The notes under the pieces were generated by a model. It was given only the letters and a program-made list of their open reading frames with translations. It searched no databases and had not been told where the DNA came from. A stretch of DNA of 64,000 bases from Bacillota bacterium (lineage in GTDB: Bacteria > Bacillota_A > Clostridia > Lachnospirales > Lachnospiraceae): the NCBI GenBank assembly GCA_023407175.1, contig JAEYMU010000035.1:124001-188000 (forward strand). The letters run 5' to 3'. The number at the start of each line of letters is the position of its first letter. Position 1 is the stretch's first letter. Both the position numbers and the translations under genes were made by a program. Shown here in pieces: positions 26,682-36,602 of this stretch.

Positions 26682-28409
26682 TTGAGAGAAAAAGAAAGAT
26701 TAATGCTTAGGTCTTCGGACTTTAAGGACAATGAAACAAACAATGCAAAAGTGAATGATTTTAAAGGAGTAAAGATAATACCGCTTGGAGGTTTGGAACA
26801 AATTGGTATGAATATAACCGCAATTGAATACGAGGACAGTATTATTGTAATTGACTGCGGTTTATCCTTTCCGGAGGATGAAATGCTGGGAATTGACCTT
26901 GTCATTCCCGATGTTACTTATCTGAAGGACAATATTGATAAGGTAAAGGGGTTTGTAATAACCCATGGACATGAGGACCATATCGGTTCCCTTCCCTATA
27001 TTCTGAAGGAAGTGAATGTTCCCATCTATGCCACCAAATTAACAATAGCAATTATTGAAAACAAGCTGAAGGAACACAGCCTGCTTAAGAACACAAAGCG
27101 TAAGGTAATCAAATACGGCCAGTCTATTAATCTGGGCTGCTTTCGTATTGAATTCATCAGGACAAACCATAGTATCGCAGATTCTGCGGCCCTTGCTATT
27201 TTTACACCGGCAGGAATTATTTTTCATACCGGCGACTTTAAGGTGGATTATACTCCCGTATTCGGGGAGCCGATCGATTTACAAAGAATTGGTGAGATAG
27301 GCAAGAAGGGGGTACTGGCGCTGCTTTGTGACAGTACCAATGTGGAGCGGCCCGGCTATACAATGTCGGAAAGCTCCGTGGGTAAAACTTTTGATAATAT
27401 ATTTGCGGATTATTCCAGACAGAGAATTATTGTTGCTACCTTTGCATCCAATGTGGACCGGGTGCAGCAGGTGATTAATTCCGCATCCAAATATGGCCGT
27501 AAAATTGTAATTGAAGGCCGGAGCATGGTCAATATCATTACTACCGCCATGGAGCTTGGCTATATTAAAATGGCGGACAATATGCTTATTGATATTGAGC
27601 AGATGAAGAATTATACGGATGATCAGCTGGTGTTGATTACAACAGGAAGCCAGGGAGAGACTATGGCTGCCCTGCCTCGTATGGCAGCTGCCATTCATAA
27701 GAAGGTTACAATTAAGCCCGGAGATGTGGTGATTTTAAGCTCCACACCGATTCCAGGCAATGAAAAGGCAGTATCGAAGGTTATCAATGAGCTTTCCATG
27801 CGGGGAGCTAAGGTGATATATCAGGATACCCATGTATCCGGTCATGCCTGCCAGGAAGAAATCAAGCTTTTATATACCTTAACAAAGCCCAAATATGCCG
27901 TACCGGTGCATGGAGAATACAAGCATCTGATCCGGCATAAGGAGCTGGCACAGTCCCTGGGAATATCGAAGGAGAATATCTTCGTGCTCTCCTCGGGCAA
28001 GGTATTGACCCTGTCACAGGAGAAAGCCGCAATTACCGGTGAGGTACCGGCACAGGGCATCCTCGTTGATGGTCTGGGTGTCGGAGATGTGGGCAATATC
28101 GTGCTGCGTGACAGACAGCTCTTATCGGAAAACGGCTTGATCATTGTAGTTATATCCCTTGAGAAATACAGCAATCAGGTAGTTGCAGGGCCTGATATTG
28201 TATCCCGAGGCTTTGTATACGTCAGAGAATCAGAGAATTTGATGGAGGAAGCAAGGGTCATTGTGGAACGGGCGCTGGATAAGTGCTTGAACCGCAACAA
28301 TACCGATTGGGGTAAGATGAAGACGGAAATCAAGGATTCCTTAAGTGATTTTATCTGGAAGAAGACAAAGAGAAATCCGATGATACTCCCGATTATCATG
28401 GAGGTATAA
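26682..28409 (+). CDS. rnj: Ribonuclease J
   Basis: A 575-residue metallo-beta-lactamase/beta-CASP RNase. TTG at 26682 is taken because GGAGG lies 9 bp ahead; an ATG at 26703 is a weaker alternative. Motifs: THGHEDHIGS (metal site), FHTGDFKVDY, LLCDSTNVERPG, then the beta-CASP part with FASNVDRVQQ and PVHGEYKHL. It acts in mRNA decay and 16S maturation as endonuclease and 5'-3' exonuclease. It breaks the Bacillus order of the yrr cluster together with the fur-family gene. Confidence 0.95.
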   Translation: MREKERLMLRSSDFKDNETNNAKVNDFKGVKIIPLGGLEQIGMNITAIEYEDSIIVIDCGLSFPEDEMLGIDLVIPDVTYLKDNIDKVKGFVITHGHEDHIGSLPYILKEVNVPIYATKLTIAIIENKLKEHSLLKNTKRKVIKYGQSINLGCFRIEFIRTNHSIADSAALAIFTPAGIIFHTGDFKVDYTPVFGEPIDLQRIGEIGKKGVLALLCDSTNVERPGYTMSESSVGKTFDNIFADYSRQRIIVATFASNVDRVQQVINSASKYGRKIVIEGRSMVNIITTAMELGYIKMADNMLIDIEQMKNYTDDQLVLITTGSQGETMAALPRMAAAIHKKVTIKPGDVVILSSTPIPGNEKAVSKVINELSMRGAKVIYQDTHVSGHACQEEIKLLYTLTKPKYAVPVHGEYKHLIRHKELAQSLGISKENIFVLSSGKVLTLSQEKAAITGEVPAQGILVDGLGVGDVGNIVLRDRQLLSENGLIIVVISLEKYSNQVVAGPDIVSRGFVYVRESENLMEEARVIVERALDKCLNRNNTDWGKMKTEIKDSLSDFIWKKTKRNPMILPIIMEV

Positions 28410-28413
28410 CAAT

Positions 28414-28893
28414 TTGGCGGCAAATAACACGACAATGAAATTAACCATAAAAATAGCGAGCTTAATCCTGAAGCTGCTGGTCAATATATTCTTTTATATT
28501 CTGGTGGTTATTCTGATTATTAATTTCAGCAGGATGGCATATGATTTTACCTATCAGCTGTATGGGCCCGTCGGTGTGGACCCGGCACCCGGTACGGATA
28601 TCATTATAGAAATCCAGAAGGGCGATTCCACCATGGATGTGGCAAGTAAGCTGGAGGTAAAAATGGCAATCAAGAGCAAGTATGCCTTTTATTTAAAGAC
28701 AAAGCTTGAGAAGTCGGTCATTATGCCCGGAACCTACGCAATCAATACCTCTATGAATTATAAGGAAATCCTTGCGGTTATTACGGACTATTCTGCTTCA
28801 CTGGTGCAGGAGGAAGAAACCTCCGAGACAGATACGGGAACGGATACGAATTCGGATAATTCCTCCGATCAGACGGATACCAATGCCGATTGA
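28414..28893 (+). CDS. MltG-like N-terminal-only membrane protein
   Basis: A 159-residue protein, TTG start with GGAGG 9 bp ahead, 4 bp after the RNase J stop. One membrane helix (about 18-40) is followed by a LysM-like/YceG N-terminal region: IIEIQKGDSTMDVASKLEVK, IMPGTYAINTSMNYKEIL. Full MltG is ~350 residues with a catalytic Glu in the second half; here the protein ends in a Thr/Asp/Ser-rich tail after residue 125. It therefore lacks the lytic transglycosylase domain. It sits exactly where yrrL (mltG) lies in Bacillus, just upstream of trmR. It could be a regulatory or degraded remnant. Confidence 0.75.
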   Translation: MAANNTTMKLTIKIASLILKLLVNIFFYILVVILIINFSRMAYDFTYQLYGPVGVDPAPGTDIIIEIQKGDSTMDVASKLEVKMAIKSKYAFYLKTKLEKSVIMPGTYAINTSMNYKEILAVITDYSASLVQEEETSETDTGTDTNSDNSSDQTDTNAD

Positions 28894-28944
28894 TATTCAG
28901 TAAGGAGGAACTGTAACGAAACAACAAGAAAGGCCGGGAGGCTT

Positions 28945-29604
28945 ATGATAGTAGATGAAAGAATAACAGCCTATATTAATTCCCTGGCAGTGGAGCTTAC
29001 CCCGGAGCTGCTGGCTTTGGAGAAGGAAGCCCTGGAAAATAGTGTTCCTATCATAAAGAAGGAAACACAGGGACTGTTAAAATTCCTGTTACAGCTAAAA
29101 CAACCCATACGAATTCTGGAGGTCGGAACAGCCATTGGCTTTTCCGCCCTCTTTATGAGCGAATATACAAACCAGAGCTGTACTATTACCACCATAGAGA
29201 AGGTGCCGATGCGCCTGATTGTGGCTGAGAAGAATCTGGCAAGTGAGAGATATCCCCGCAGAGATAAAATCACCTTAAGAAAAGGGGAGGCTCTGGAGGT
29301 ATTACAGAAGCTTGTACAGGAGGAGCAGTCCTATGATTTTATCTTTCTGGACGCGGCCAAGGCTCAATACATGAGCTTTCTGCCGGAGCTTATGAAGCTC
29401 CTGATGAGCGGAGGATTGCTGGTAACAGATAATGTATTACAGGACGGAACGGTTATTAATTCCAGATACAGCATAACCAGACGGGATCGAACCATACATT
29501 CCAGAATGAGGGATTATCTTTATTCCATTACCCATATGGAAGAACTGGAGACAGTGATACTCCCGGTGGGGGACGGCGTTGCCATCAGCTGCCGGAAAAC
29601 ATAA
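28945..29604 (+). CDS. trmR: tRNA 5-hydroxyuridine O-methyltransferase TrmR-like
   Basis: A 219-residue class I SAM methyltransferase behind GGGAGG. Motif I ILEVGTAIGFSALFM near residues 55-70, DFIFLDAAKAQY for the metal-binding Asp, and LLVTDNVLQDG. O-methyltransferase family 3 members matching Bacillus YrrM/TrmR make 5-methoxyuridine at tRNA position 34. The next gene is a U32 protein that makes the 5-hydroxyuridine precursor, consistent with the yrrM-yrrN-yrrO arrangement. Assignment relies on context as well as fold. Confidence 0.85.
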   Translation: MIVDERITAYINSLAVELTPELLALEKEALENSVPIIKKETQGLLKFLLQLKQPIRILEVGTAIGFSALFMSEYTNQSCTITTIEKVPMRLIVAEKNLASERYPRRDKITLRKGEALEVLQKLVQEEQSYDFIFLDAAKAQYMSFLPELMKLLMSGGLLVTDNVLQDGTVINSRYSITRRDRTIHSRMRDYLYSITHMEELETVILPVGDGVAISCRKT

Positions 29605-29682
29605 AAATCCAGGTTAGCTGCGAGGGCATGAAGAGGCAGGGTACATAGATTTTATGCCGGCTGCGGTAGATTGTGAGGAAAT

Positions 29683-30927
29683 ATGATAGAAGATTTAAAA
29701 AAACCGGAGCTGCTGATACCGGCCGGTAATCTTGAGACCTTGAAAACAGCCGTAATCTACGGAGCAGATGCGGTTTATATCGGCGGCGATATGTACGGAC
29801 TTCGGGCAAAGGCAAAGAATTTTTCCCTGGAAGAGATGAGGGAGGGAATCCGCTTTGCCCATGATTATGGTAAGAGGATATATGTAACTGCCAATATTAC
29901 GGCACACAATGATGATCTGGCCGGTATCCGGCGTTATTTTAAGGAGCTTTCCGCCTTTGGCAAGGACAGGCCCGATGCATTTATCATTTCCGATCCCGGA
30001 GTATTTGCTATTGCCAGGGAGGAGGTACCGGAGATCGAGGTGCATATCAGCACCCAGGCGAATAATACTAATTATGAAACCTTCCGTTTCTGGCATAAGC
30101 TTGGGGCAAAAAGGGTTGTATCGGCAAGGGAATTATCCTTGAAGGAGCTGGCCGGACTAAGAGCAAATATCCCGGAGGAGCTGGAGTTAGAGACCTTTAT
30201 CCATGGTGCGATGTGTATCGCCTACTCCGGCAGATGCCTGCTGAGCAATTATTTCACCGGAAGGGATGCCAATCTGGGAGCCTGTACCCATTCCTGCAGA
30301 TGGAAATATCATATCGTAGAGGAAACCAGGCCGGGAGAATACCTGCCGATTGAAGAGAATGAAAGAGGCACTTACATCTTTAATTCCAAGGATTTGTGCA
30401 TGATAGAATATATACCGGAGCTTATAAAAGCCGGGATTAACAGCTTCAAGGTGGAGGGCCGTATGAAAACAGCCCTCTATGTGGCTACGGTTGCCAGAAC
30501 CTACCGCAGGGCGATTGATGAATTCTTTGAGAATCCTGATATTTATGAGGCAAATAAACCGAAATATCTGGAGGAAGTCAGGAAGGGCGTCAACCGTCAG
30601 TTTACAACAGGCTTTTTCTTTGGCAAGCCGACCCATGAGGATCAGATTTATGACCACAATACCTATGAGAAGGCTTATACCTATCTTGGGACTGTTTCAG
30701 GAAAAATGAACGGCCTATACGAGCTTGAGCAGAAGAATAAATTCTGTGTAGGTGAAGCCGTAGAGATTATAAAGCCCGATGGGAGGACGATTGAGGCTGC
30801 GGTTCAAAGAATAACCGATGACCAGGGAAATGAGCTGGAGAGCTGTCCCCACCCCAGACAGTTGATTTATGCGGATTTTGGAGCAGAGCTTGAGCTATAT
30901 GATATCATAAGGCGCAGGGAAGAATAA
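29683..30927 (+). CDS. Peptidase U32 family protein, tRNA hydroxylation TrhP-like
   Basis: A 414-residue protein. The U32 signature ETFIHGAMCIAYSGRC is near residue 168 and the following GACTHSCRWKY supplies further cysteines for the Fe-S site. LIPAGNLETLKTAVIYGADAVYIGG is a typical N-terminus. U32 proteins of the TrhP class hydroxylate uridine 34 of tRNAs, and the adjacent TrmR-like methyltransferase completes 5-methoxyuridine. Only one U32 gene is present; Bacillus has two (yrrN, yrrO), and this one is closest to YrrO. Confidence 0.87.
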   Translation: MIEDLKKPELLIPAGNLETLKTAVIYGADAVYIGGDMYGLRAKAKNFSLEEMREGIRFAHDYGKRIYVTANITAHNDDLAGIRRYFKELSAFGKDRPDAFIISDPGVFAIAREEVPEIEVHISTQANNTNYETFRFWHKLGAKRVVSARELSLKELAGLRANIPEELELETFIHGAMCIAYSGRCLLSNYFTGRDANLGACTHSCRWKYHIVEETRPGEYLPIEENERGTYIFNSKDLCMIEYIPELIKAGINSFKVEGRMKTALYVATVARTYRRAIDEFFENPDIYEANKPKYLEEVRKGVNRQFTTGFFFGKPTHEDQIYDHNTYEKAYTYLGTVSGKMNGLYELEQKNKFCVGEAVEIIKPDGRTIEAAVQRITDDQGNELESCPHPRQLIYADFGAELELYDIIRRREE

Positions 30928-30992
30928 TTCTAAGCTGTACCGGTGGGCTAACAGTATTTAAGCGGATGCAGCAATGCTTGAGGGATAATAGT

Positions 30993-32771
30993 ATGAGACA
31001 AACTCTTAAGAAAAGATACCAAAGATTATCACTGGCAGGAAAATTTTCATTATTAAGTATAACAATTATTATCTTGATCATGATCTCATTTACGTTAATT
31101 GTCAGATTTTTTTCTGAAAAAATGGCTACGGAGATTGCAAGTGACAGTTATATTGGGAAGTTTAACGCAGTTTCTCAAAACTGCATGAATTTATTTTCTG
31201 ATGCAGAGCGAATTTCCAAAATACTATGTACTGATAATGATATTCAAAGCTGGTTCAAGGGGAGCAATAAGACGGACACACAGAAATATCTCCAGGCAAA
31301 GTTATTGGTTGAAAGAAGACTGGATTATTTTGATGCATTATATTCCAATAATCAGTTCAGCAGTATATCAATATATAATGTTGATGGTGACATGATAAAT
31401 ACGAATAACATTCGTAGCAGTACGCAGATGTACTCGGATTTTTTCAGTGAATTCGTAAAAGGAACCATACAGGCAAAGTGGGTCGATTTATATATGCAGC
31501 AGGATGACGGGTATGATACAGCCGGAATAGCATATGTGAGGCCTTATACAGATTATAATACGGGCAGTATTATGGGATATATTATGGTGGAATACCTATC
31601 GGATATTCTGATAGAGAATTTTTCACAATTGAGATATGGAGAAGACGGTGAGTATGTAATATCCGATTATAACGGGAACATAAAAATACAGACAGGCAAG
31701 GATGAAAATAGTAATATAAAAGAGGAGCAGTTTTTTAAATATTCCATAAGCGGTAATTCAGGAAAGACAGTAATCATTAATCATAGGAAATACCTGGTGA
31801 CTGCATCGAATATCGATACTCTGCAATGGATTATGATTGGACTTACACCGGTAGACAACCTTACAAAAAAAGGGAAAACCATGATAGAGTTGGTTTATCT
31901 CATAGGATTTTGTGCAATTATATTGAATTCGTTAATTAATTTATATATAGCGCATAATATTACAAAGCCCTTATCTGAGCTGGCGGATAATATGGAAAGG
32001 CTGGGCACAGGTGAACTTCAGGTAAGTGTTCCGGTCAGATCGGAAGATGAAATTGGAATGCTGGCCAAAGAATTTAATAAAATGACGGCGCAGATACAAA
32101 ATCTTCTCAATCAGGTGTATGAGGAGCAGCGGGCAAAAAGAAAATTTGAGTTTTCTGTCTTACAGGCACAGATAAATCCTCATTTTTTATATAACACCCT
32201 AAACAGCGTGTGTTCGCTTATCAATTTAAAAAAAGCTGAAGAAGCAAATACCATGATCCGGGCAATCGGGCAGTTTTATCGTACAGCTCTTAGCAACGGA
32301 AAGAGTGTTATTCCTATTTCCGATGAAATTATAAATATTAGAAATTATATCCAGATACAATCCATGCGATACGGTGATAAAATTAAATATGACATAGATA
32401 TCTCAGATGAAATCCTGGACAAATACATTGTAAAGCTCACGCTTCAGCCATTAATCGAAAATTCGATTTATCATGGAGTAAAGGAGTTGGATAAAGCCGG
32501 GATAATAGTAATTCGCGGCAGAATGGAAGAAGATAAAATTCTGATCAGTGTGACGGATAATGGAGTGGGGATGCCAAAGGAGAAATCAGACCGGCTTTTA
32601 AGAACAGAGGATATGCATACCGACCATTCCTTCGGTCTGTATAATATTCATAAAAGACTGCAATTGTATTTTGGAAAGGATTATGGCTTAAGGATTCAAA
32701 GCGAGTTGGGCATTGGTACAACGGCAACAGTGGTTATTCCATTGAATTATGGGGGCGAGAAAGAATTATAA
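30993..32771 (+). CDS. Sensor histidine kinase, YesM/LytS-type
   Basis: A 592-residue membrane kinase. The ATG at 30993 is chosen because GAGGG lies 8 bp before it. Topology: N-terminal helix (~16-36), a ~230-residue outer sensor region, a second helix (~290-312), HAMP (PLSELADNMERLGTG...), then the His_kinase domain FSVLQAQINPHFLYNTLNSV, whose His is the phospho-acceptor, and an ATPase lobe with PLIENSIYHGV and a DNGVGMP box. It precedes the YesN-type regulator. Ligand unknown; the gene set suggests an oligosaccharide. Confidence 0.92.
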   Translation: MRQTLKKRYQRLSLAGKFSLLSITIIILIMISFTLIVRFFSEKMATEIASDSYIGKFNAVSQNCMNLFSDAERISKILCTDNDIQSWFKGSNKTDTQKYLQAKLLVERRLDYFDALYSNNQFSSISIYNVDGDMINTNNIRSSTQMYSDFFSEFVKGTIQAKWVDLYMQQDDGYDTAGIAYVRPYTDYNTGSIMGYIMVEYLSDILIENFSQLRYGEDGEYVISDYNGNIKIQTGKDENSNIKEEQFFKYSISGNSGKTVIINHRKYLVTASNIDTLQWIMIGLTPVDNLTKKGKTMIELVYLIGFCAIILNSLINLYIAHNITKPLSELADNMERLGTGELQVSVPVRSEDEIGMLAKEFNKMTAQIQNLLNQVYEEQRAKRKFEFSVLQAQINPHFLYNTLNSVCSLINLKKAEEANTMIRAIGQFYRTALSNGKSVIPISDEIINIRNYIQIQSMRYGDKIKYDIDISDEILDKYIVKLTLQPLIENSIYHGVKELDKAGIIVIRGRMEEDKILISVTDNGVGMPKEKSDRLLRTEDMHTDHSFGLYNIHKRLQLYFGKDYGLRIQSELGIGTTATVVIPLNYGGEKEL

Positions 32772-32821
32772 GGGACAAAAACATGACAGGCATATCACTT
32801 TACTGAAGGATGGTGGACCGG

Positions 32822-34390
32822 ATGATAAAGGTTCTGATCGTTGATGATGAATATCTTCAAAGAGAATTGGTTAAGACCTCGATAAACTGGAATAATATGG
32901 AGATGACTGTTGTGGGCGAAGCGGAGGATGGCAGGGCGGTTCTTGATATTTGCCGGGAGACGGAGCCGGATATTATAATCATGGATATTAATATTCCATT
33001 TATCAATGGAATTGAAGCTTCCAGGCAGATTAAGGTATTTTTGCCGGATACGCAGATTATTATATTAACGGCTTATGGCGAATTTGATTATGCCAGGCAA
33101 TCCTTGGAGTTTGGTGCAGTAGGCTTTGTACTAAAACCATTAGATCCCGAGGAATTGCAGATAAAGCTTTATCAGGCTAAGGATAATCTGATGAATATTT
33201 GGGATCAAAGGGACAGCATGCTTGAGCTTCAAAGAGAAAACCTTCAAAAAGAAAAGGAACGGTTTTTGTTGAGCTGTCTGTGTGATTTACAGGAAAATGC
33301 CGAAAAAACAGACCGATGGGCGGCATATCATATATTAGTGCCGAAATGCTATTGTATTGCTGATATCCGCTATATGGATGCAAAAACAATGAAGGAAAGG
33401 CAGAGTGAACTAAGGGAGATCGTTGAGGAAAGGTTTCCTGACTGTGAGATAGTGGACATTAACCGGGATGTTCTGTTTCTGCTGCTTTCCAATCAGGATA
33501 TTGAGCAGTTTACATTCAATGTCCATGTGCTGTGTATGCATCTGGAAAATGATATGGAGAATCTGTCGATAGAAGCGGCAGGAATCGGCGAAGTACATGA
33601 GGATATCAACGATCTCCATATTGCCTATCAGGAAGCGTACACGGCTTTATGCAGCCAGCCTTCAAAGAGGAGAATCGTAAGATATGAAGCCCAAAGTCTG
33701 TCCTCATTGATGAAGGCCATTGCCTATTCATCCCATGATTTCATGTATAAGCTCCGTTCCAAGAATTATGATGAAATCTATAGAAACATACATGAGTGCT
33801 TTGAAAGACTATATACTCAAAAGTCTCAGCATCAGGCTATTATATATATTTCTATGGATATCCTGGTTAATTTTACATTATATATGATGGATATGGGGAT
33901 CGATACCAGCGTAAAATTAGAGGATGAACGCAGGCTGCTGATGAAATTAAGCAGTACGGGGAATATAAAAGAGATTGAAGAATTGCTGTGCAGTACATTA
34001 AGGAACGGTTTCCAGCTGATGGAAAACCATTCGTCCTCCTCCGGTAAAAGGAAGGTAGAGGATGCAAGGAAATTTATTGAAAGCAATTATCAAAGCTATG
34101 ATTTGAGCCTGAATATGGTGGCCAGACAAATCGGGGTTAATTCAAGCTACTTAAGCTATATTTTCAAAAAAGAGTACGGATATCCCTTAAGCAGGTATAT
34201 TATAAATATCCGTATGGAGCAGGCAAAAAAAATAATACACCAGGAAAAAAGTGTTTCAATTATAAATCTGTCGGAGAGAGTCGGCTACAGCGATGAGTAT
34301 TATTTCAGTAAATCATTTAAAAACTATTTTGGCATATCCCCATCAAAATATATAGAAGATAAGATTTATATCGAACATAACAACAGTTAA
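32822..34390 (+). CDS. AraC-type response regulator (YesN-like)
   Basis: A 522-residue protein. The ATG at 32822 is preferred over one at 32810 because GGTGG lies 7 bp ahead. Receiver domain: VLIVDDEYLQRELV, Asp in DIIIMDINIPF, Thr/Lys positions ILTAYGEF and VLKPLD. A long central segment follows, then the C-terminal AraC helix-turn-helix pair (about residues 420-520) with VNSSYLSYIFKKEYG and ISPSKYI. It likely activates the glycosidase-transporter operon that starts 190 bp downstream through the direct repeats at 34478-34510. Confidence 0.92.
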   Translation: MIKVLIVDDEYLQRELVKTSINWNNMEMTVVGEAEDGRAVLDICRETEPDIIIMDINIPFINGIEASRQIKVFLPDTQIIILTAYGEFDYARQSLEFGAVGFVLKPLDPEELQIKLYQAKDNLMNIWDQRDSMLELQRENLQKEKERFLLSCLCDLQENAEKTDRWAAYHILVPKCYCIADIRYMDAKTMKERQSELREIVEERFPDCEIVDINRDVLFLLLSNQDIEQFTFNVHVLCMHLENDMENLSIEAAGIGEVHEDINDLHIAYQEAYTALCSQPSKRRIVRYEAQSLSSLMKAIAYSSHDFMYKLRSKNYDEIYRNIHECFERLYTQKSQHQAIIYISMDILVNFTLYMMDMGIDTSVKLEDERRLLMKLSSTGNIKEIEELLCSTLRNGFQLMENHSSSSGKRKVEDARKFIESNYQSYDLSLNMVARQIGVNSSYLSYIFKKEYGYPLSRYIINIRMEQAKKIIHQEKSVSIINLSERVGYSDEYYFSKSFKNYFGISPSKYIEDKIYIEHNNS

Positions 34391-34413
34391 TAATATATGA
34401 TTGCAGTATAAAG

Positions 34414-34438
34414 GCTGCCGGGTAACCGGCAGCTTTTT
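34414..34438 (+). terminator. Terminator after YesN-like gene
   Basis: GCTGCCGG pairs perfectly with CCGGCAGC around GTAA, followed by TTTTTAT. Confidence 0.85.
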
Positions 34439-34477
34439 ATATTGATAGAAATTTCATGTTATCATATTTATTCCCGT

Positions 34478-34510
34478 ATCCAAAAATATTCCCGGACATC
34501 TAAAAATATT
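34478..34510 (+). promoter_or_regulatory. Direct repeats, likely YesN-type activator sites
   Basis: ATCCAAAAATATT (34478-34490) and ATCTAAAAATATT (34498-34510) repeat with a period of 20 bp, about two helical turns. They end 3 bp ahead of the -35 box at 34514, the usual arrangement for AraC-family activators. Confidence 0.65.
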
Positions 34511-34513
34511 ACA

Positions 34514-34542
34514 TTCACGATAAGGTATTAAAAAACTATAAT
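34514..34542 (+). promoter_or_regulatory. Promoter of the carbohydrate operon
   Basis: TTCACG (34514-34519), 17-bp spacer, TATAAT (34537-34542). The weak -35 with a perfect -10 fits activator dependence. Confidence 0.65.
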
Positions 34543-34576
34543 TAAGCAAAGAATAAAAAGTGAAGAGGGAATAAAT

Positions 34577-36583
34577 ATGAACAAAGAAAAAATTGCATCA
34601 CGGCAGATTCATCTGGATTTTCATACCAGTGAGAAGATCGAAGGAGTATGTTCGGAATTCGACGCCGAAGAATTTGCAGTAACCCTGGAAAAAGCCCATG
34701 TTAATTCGGTGACCTTGTTCAGCTGCTGTCATCATGGGATGCTGTATTATGATTCAAAGCTGTTTCCGGAAATGGTGCATCCCAACCTGGTACATAGGAA
34801 GCTGCTGGAGGAGCAGGTACAGGCCTGCCACCATCATGGAATACAGGTCAATCTGTATACGACCATCCGATGGAACAAACGGATTGCAGACCTGCATCCG
34901 GAATGGATTAGTATTGATGAAAACGGTGCATTACAGGACTATAAAGGGAAGAAATATTTTGAAGCCGGTTTTTATAAAAACTTATGTATTAATACCCCAT
35001 ACAGGGACTTCTTAAAGGAGCAGTTCGGAGAGGTCATGAGGACCATACCTGCGGAGGGAGTATGGTATGACGCCGCATTTATGAATGAATGCTGCTGCCC
35101 CTCCTGTCAGAAATTAATGAAGGAGAAGGGTTTAAATCCGGCAGAAAAGGAGGACAGGCAGTATTTTGCACGAATAACCTATTACGATATGGTTGAGGAT
35201 CTGACGGCATATGCAAAGAGCATAAATCCGGATTATAATGTCTGCTTTAATAAAGGACATCTGGGATATCTTGATAAACCGGTCATAAAGGACTATTCCT
35301 ATTTCTCCTTTGAATCTCTTCCCGGTATCGAATGGGGGTATCTGGATTTCCCGATTTCAGCAAAATATATGAGAAATTTCGGAAGAGAATGCCTTGGACT
35401 AACCAGCCGGTTTCATACGGAGTGGGGAGATTTCCATGCGTTCCGCAATAAGGCGGCCATGGAATATGAGGTTTTTTCCATGCTGGCGAACGGCTGTAAA
35501 TGTACGATCGGCGATCAGATGGATTACTGGGGAAGGCTGAACCCTGATATGTACGATCAAATCGGTGAAATATATGAAAAGGTGGAACAAAAGGAGCCCT
35601 GGTGCCTTGGTGCAAGGCCGGTTTCTGAAATTGGTGTTATGACAGCCGAAGAATACTATGCCACAGGGGCGGCAGGAGATATACCCGGAGCATCCGAGGG
35701 AATTGCCAGATTGCTGATGGAATTAAGCCTTCAATTTGACTTTATTGACAGTGAGAGCGAATTTTACAAGTATAAAATGATTATCCTGCCCGATGTCATT
35801 CCGGTATGCGGTAAATTAGCTGAAAAGCTAAAAGAATATATCAAGGGTGGGGGAAAAATAATTGCCAGCTACCGTTCCGGTCTGAATGAGACAGGTAGCC
35901 AATTTTCACTGAAGGAATTAGCTGTCGAATATGTTGGAGAAGCAGGCTACAGTCCGGATTTTATCTGGCCCAAGGAGCATCTGGCCGTTCATCTGGCGGA
36001 TGCAGAGCATGTCATGTATGACCGGGGACTGGAGGTTAAAGCAACGGAACAGGCTGAATTTGTACAGATGGCCATAAGGCCGGTATTTAACAGGAGCTAT
36101 GAACACTTTTGCTCCCATTTACATTCGCCTTCCGGAAGGGAGGAGGTATATCCGGCGGTTGTTGAAACAGAAAGGACAGCGTATTTTATGCATCCGGTCT
36201 TTACCACCTATCAGACAATCGCTCCCCCCTGGTATAAGCAGTTATTTCGAAATGAATTAAACCGTATGTTAAGGACTTCGTTGGTAAAGCATGACGGACC
36301 CTCAACAATAATCACAAATTTATTCGAGCAGCCGGAACAAAACAGGCAGGTCCTGCATTTGCTGCATTATATACCGGTCAGAAAGTGTAAGCTTTTAGAT
36401 ATCGTTGATGAAGTTATAATGCTTTATCAAATCAAGATAACGATGCAGGTGCAAAGGAGAGTAAGAAGAGTCTACAGCGCACCTGATATGACTGAAATTC
36501 CATTCATCCAGGAAGGAGATTATCTGGAATTTACCATTGAGAAAATTAATGGCCACCATATGAGTGTCATTGATTTTATATAA
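34577..36583 (+). CDS. Glycoside hydrolase-like protein (GHL6/beta-galactosidase trimerisation type)
   Basis: A 668-residue cytoplasmic protein, first gene of the operon, RBS GAAGAGGG. The N-terminal RQIHLDFHTSEKIEGV and CCHHGMLYYDS segments match the hypothetical glycosyl hydrolase 6 family, TIM-barrel enzymes related to alpha-amylase-like and beta-galactosidase clans. GVWYDAAF and SRFHTEWGDF could hold acidic catalytic residues. Residues ~345-480 resemble a beta-galactosidase trimerisation (GATase-like) domain: EIGVMTAEEYY and KMIILPDVIPV. It probably hydrolyses the imported oligosaccharide. The substrate is not inferable; a CxxC (CPSCQ) near residue 175 is odd. Confidence 0.75.
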   Translation: MNKEKIASRQIHLDFHTSEKIEGVCSEFDAEEFAVTLEKAHVNSVTLFSCCHHGMLYYDSKLFPEMVHPNLVHRKLLEEQVQACHHHGIQVNLYTTIRWNKRIADLHPEWISIDENGALQDYKGKKYFEAGFYKNLCINTPYRDFLKEQFGEVMRTIPAEGVWYDAAFMNECCCPSCQKLMKEKGLNPAEKEDRQYFARITYYDMVEDLTAYAKSINPDYNVCFNKGHLGYLDKPVIKDYSYFSFESLPGIEWGYLDFPISAKYMRNFGRECLGLTSRFHTEWGDFHAFRNKAAMEYEVFSMLANGCKCTIGDQMDYWGRLNPDMYDQIGEIYEKVEQKEPWCLGARPVSEIGVMTAEEYYATGAAGDIPGASEGIARLLMELSLQFDFIDSESEFYKYKMIILPDVIPVCGKLAEKLKEYIKGGGKIIASYRSGLNETGSQFSLKELAVEYVGEAGYSPDFIWPKEHLAVHLADAEHVMYDRGLEVKATEQAEFVQMAIRPVFNRSYEHFCSHLHSPSGREEVYPAVVETERTAYFMHPVFTTYQTIAPPWYKQLFRNELNRMLRTSLVKHDGPSTIITNLFEQPEQNRQVLHLLHYIPVRKCKLLDIVDEVIMLYQIKITMQVQRRVRRVYSAPDMTEIPFIQEGDYLEFTIEKINGHHMSVIDFI

Positions 36584-36602
36584 AAAAGGAAGGAAGGAAA
36601 AA

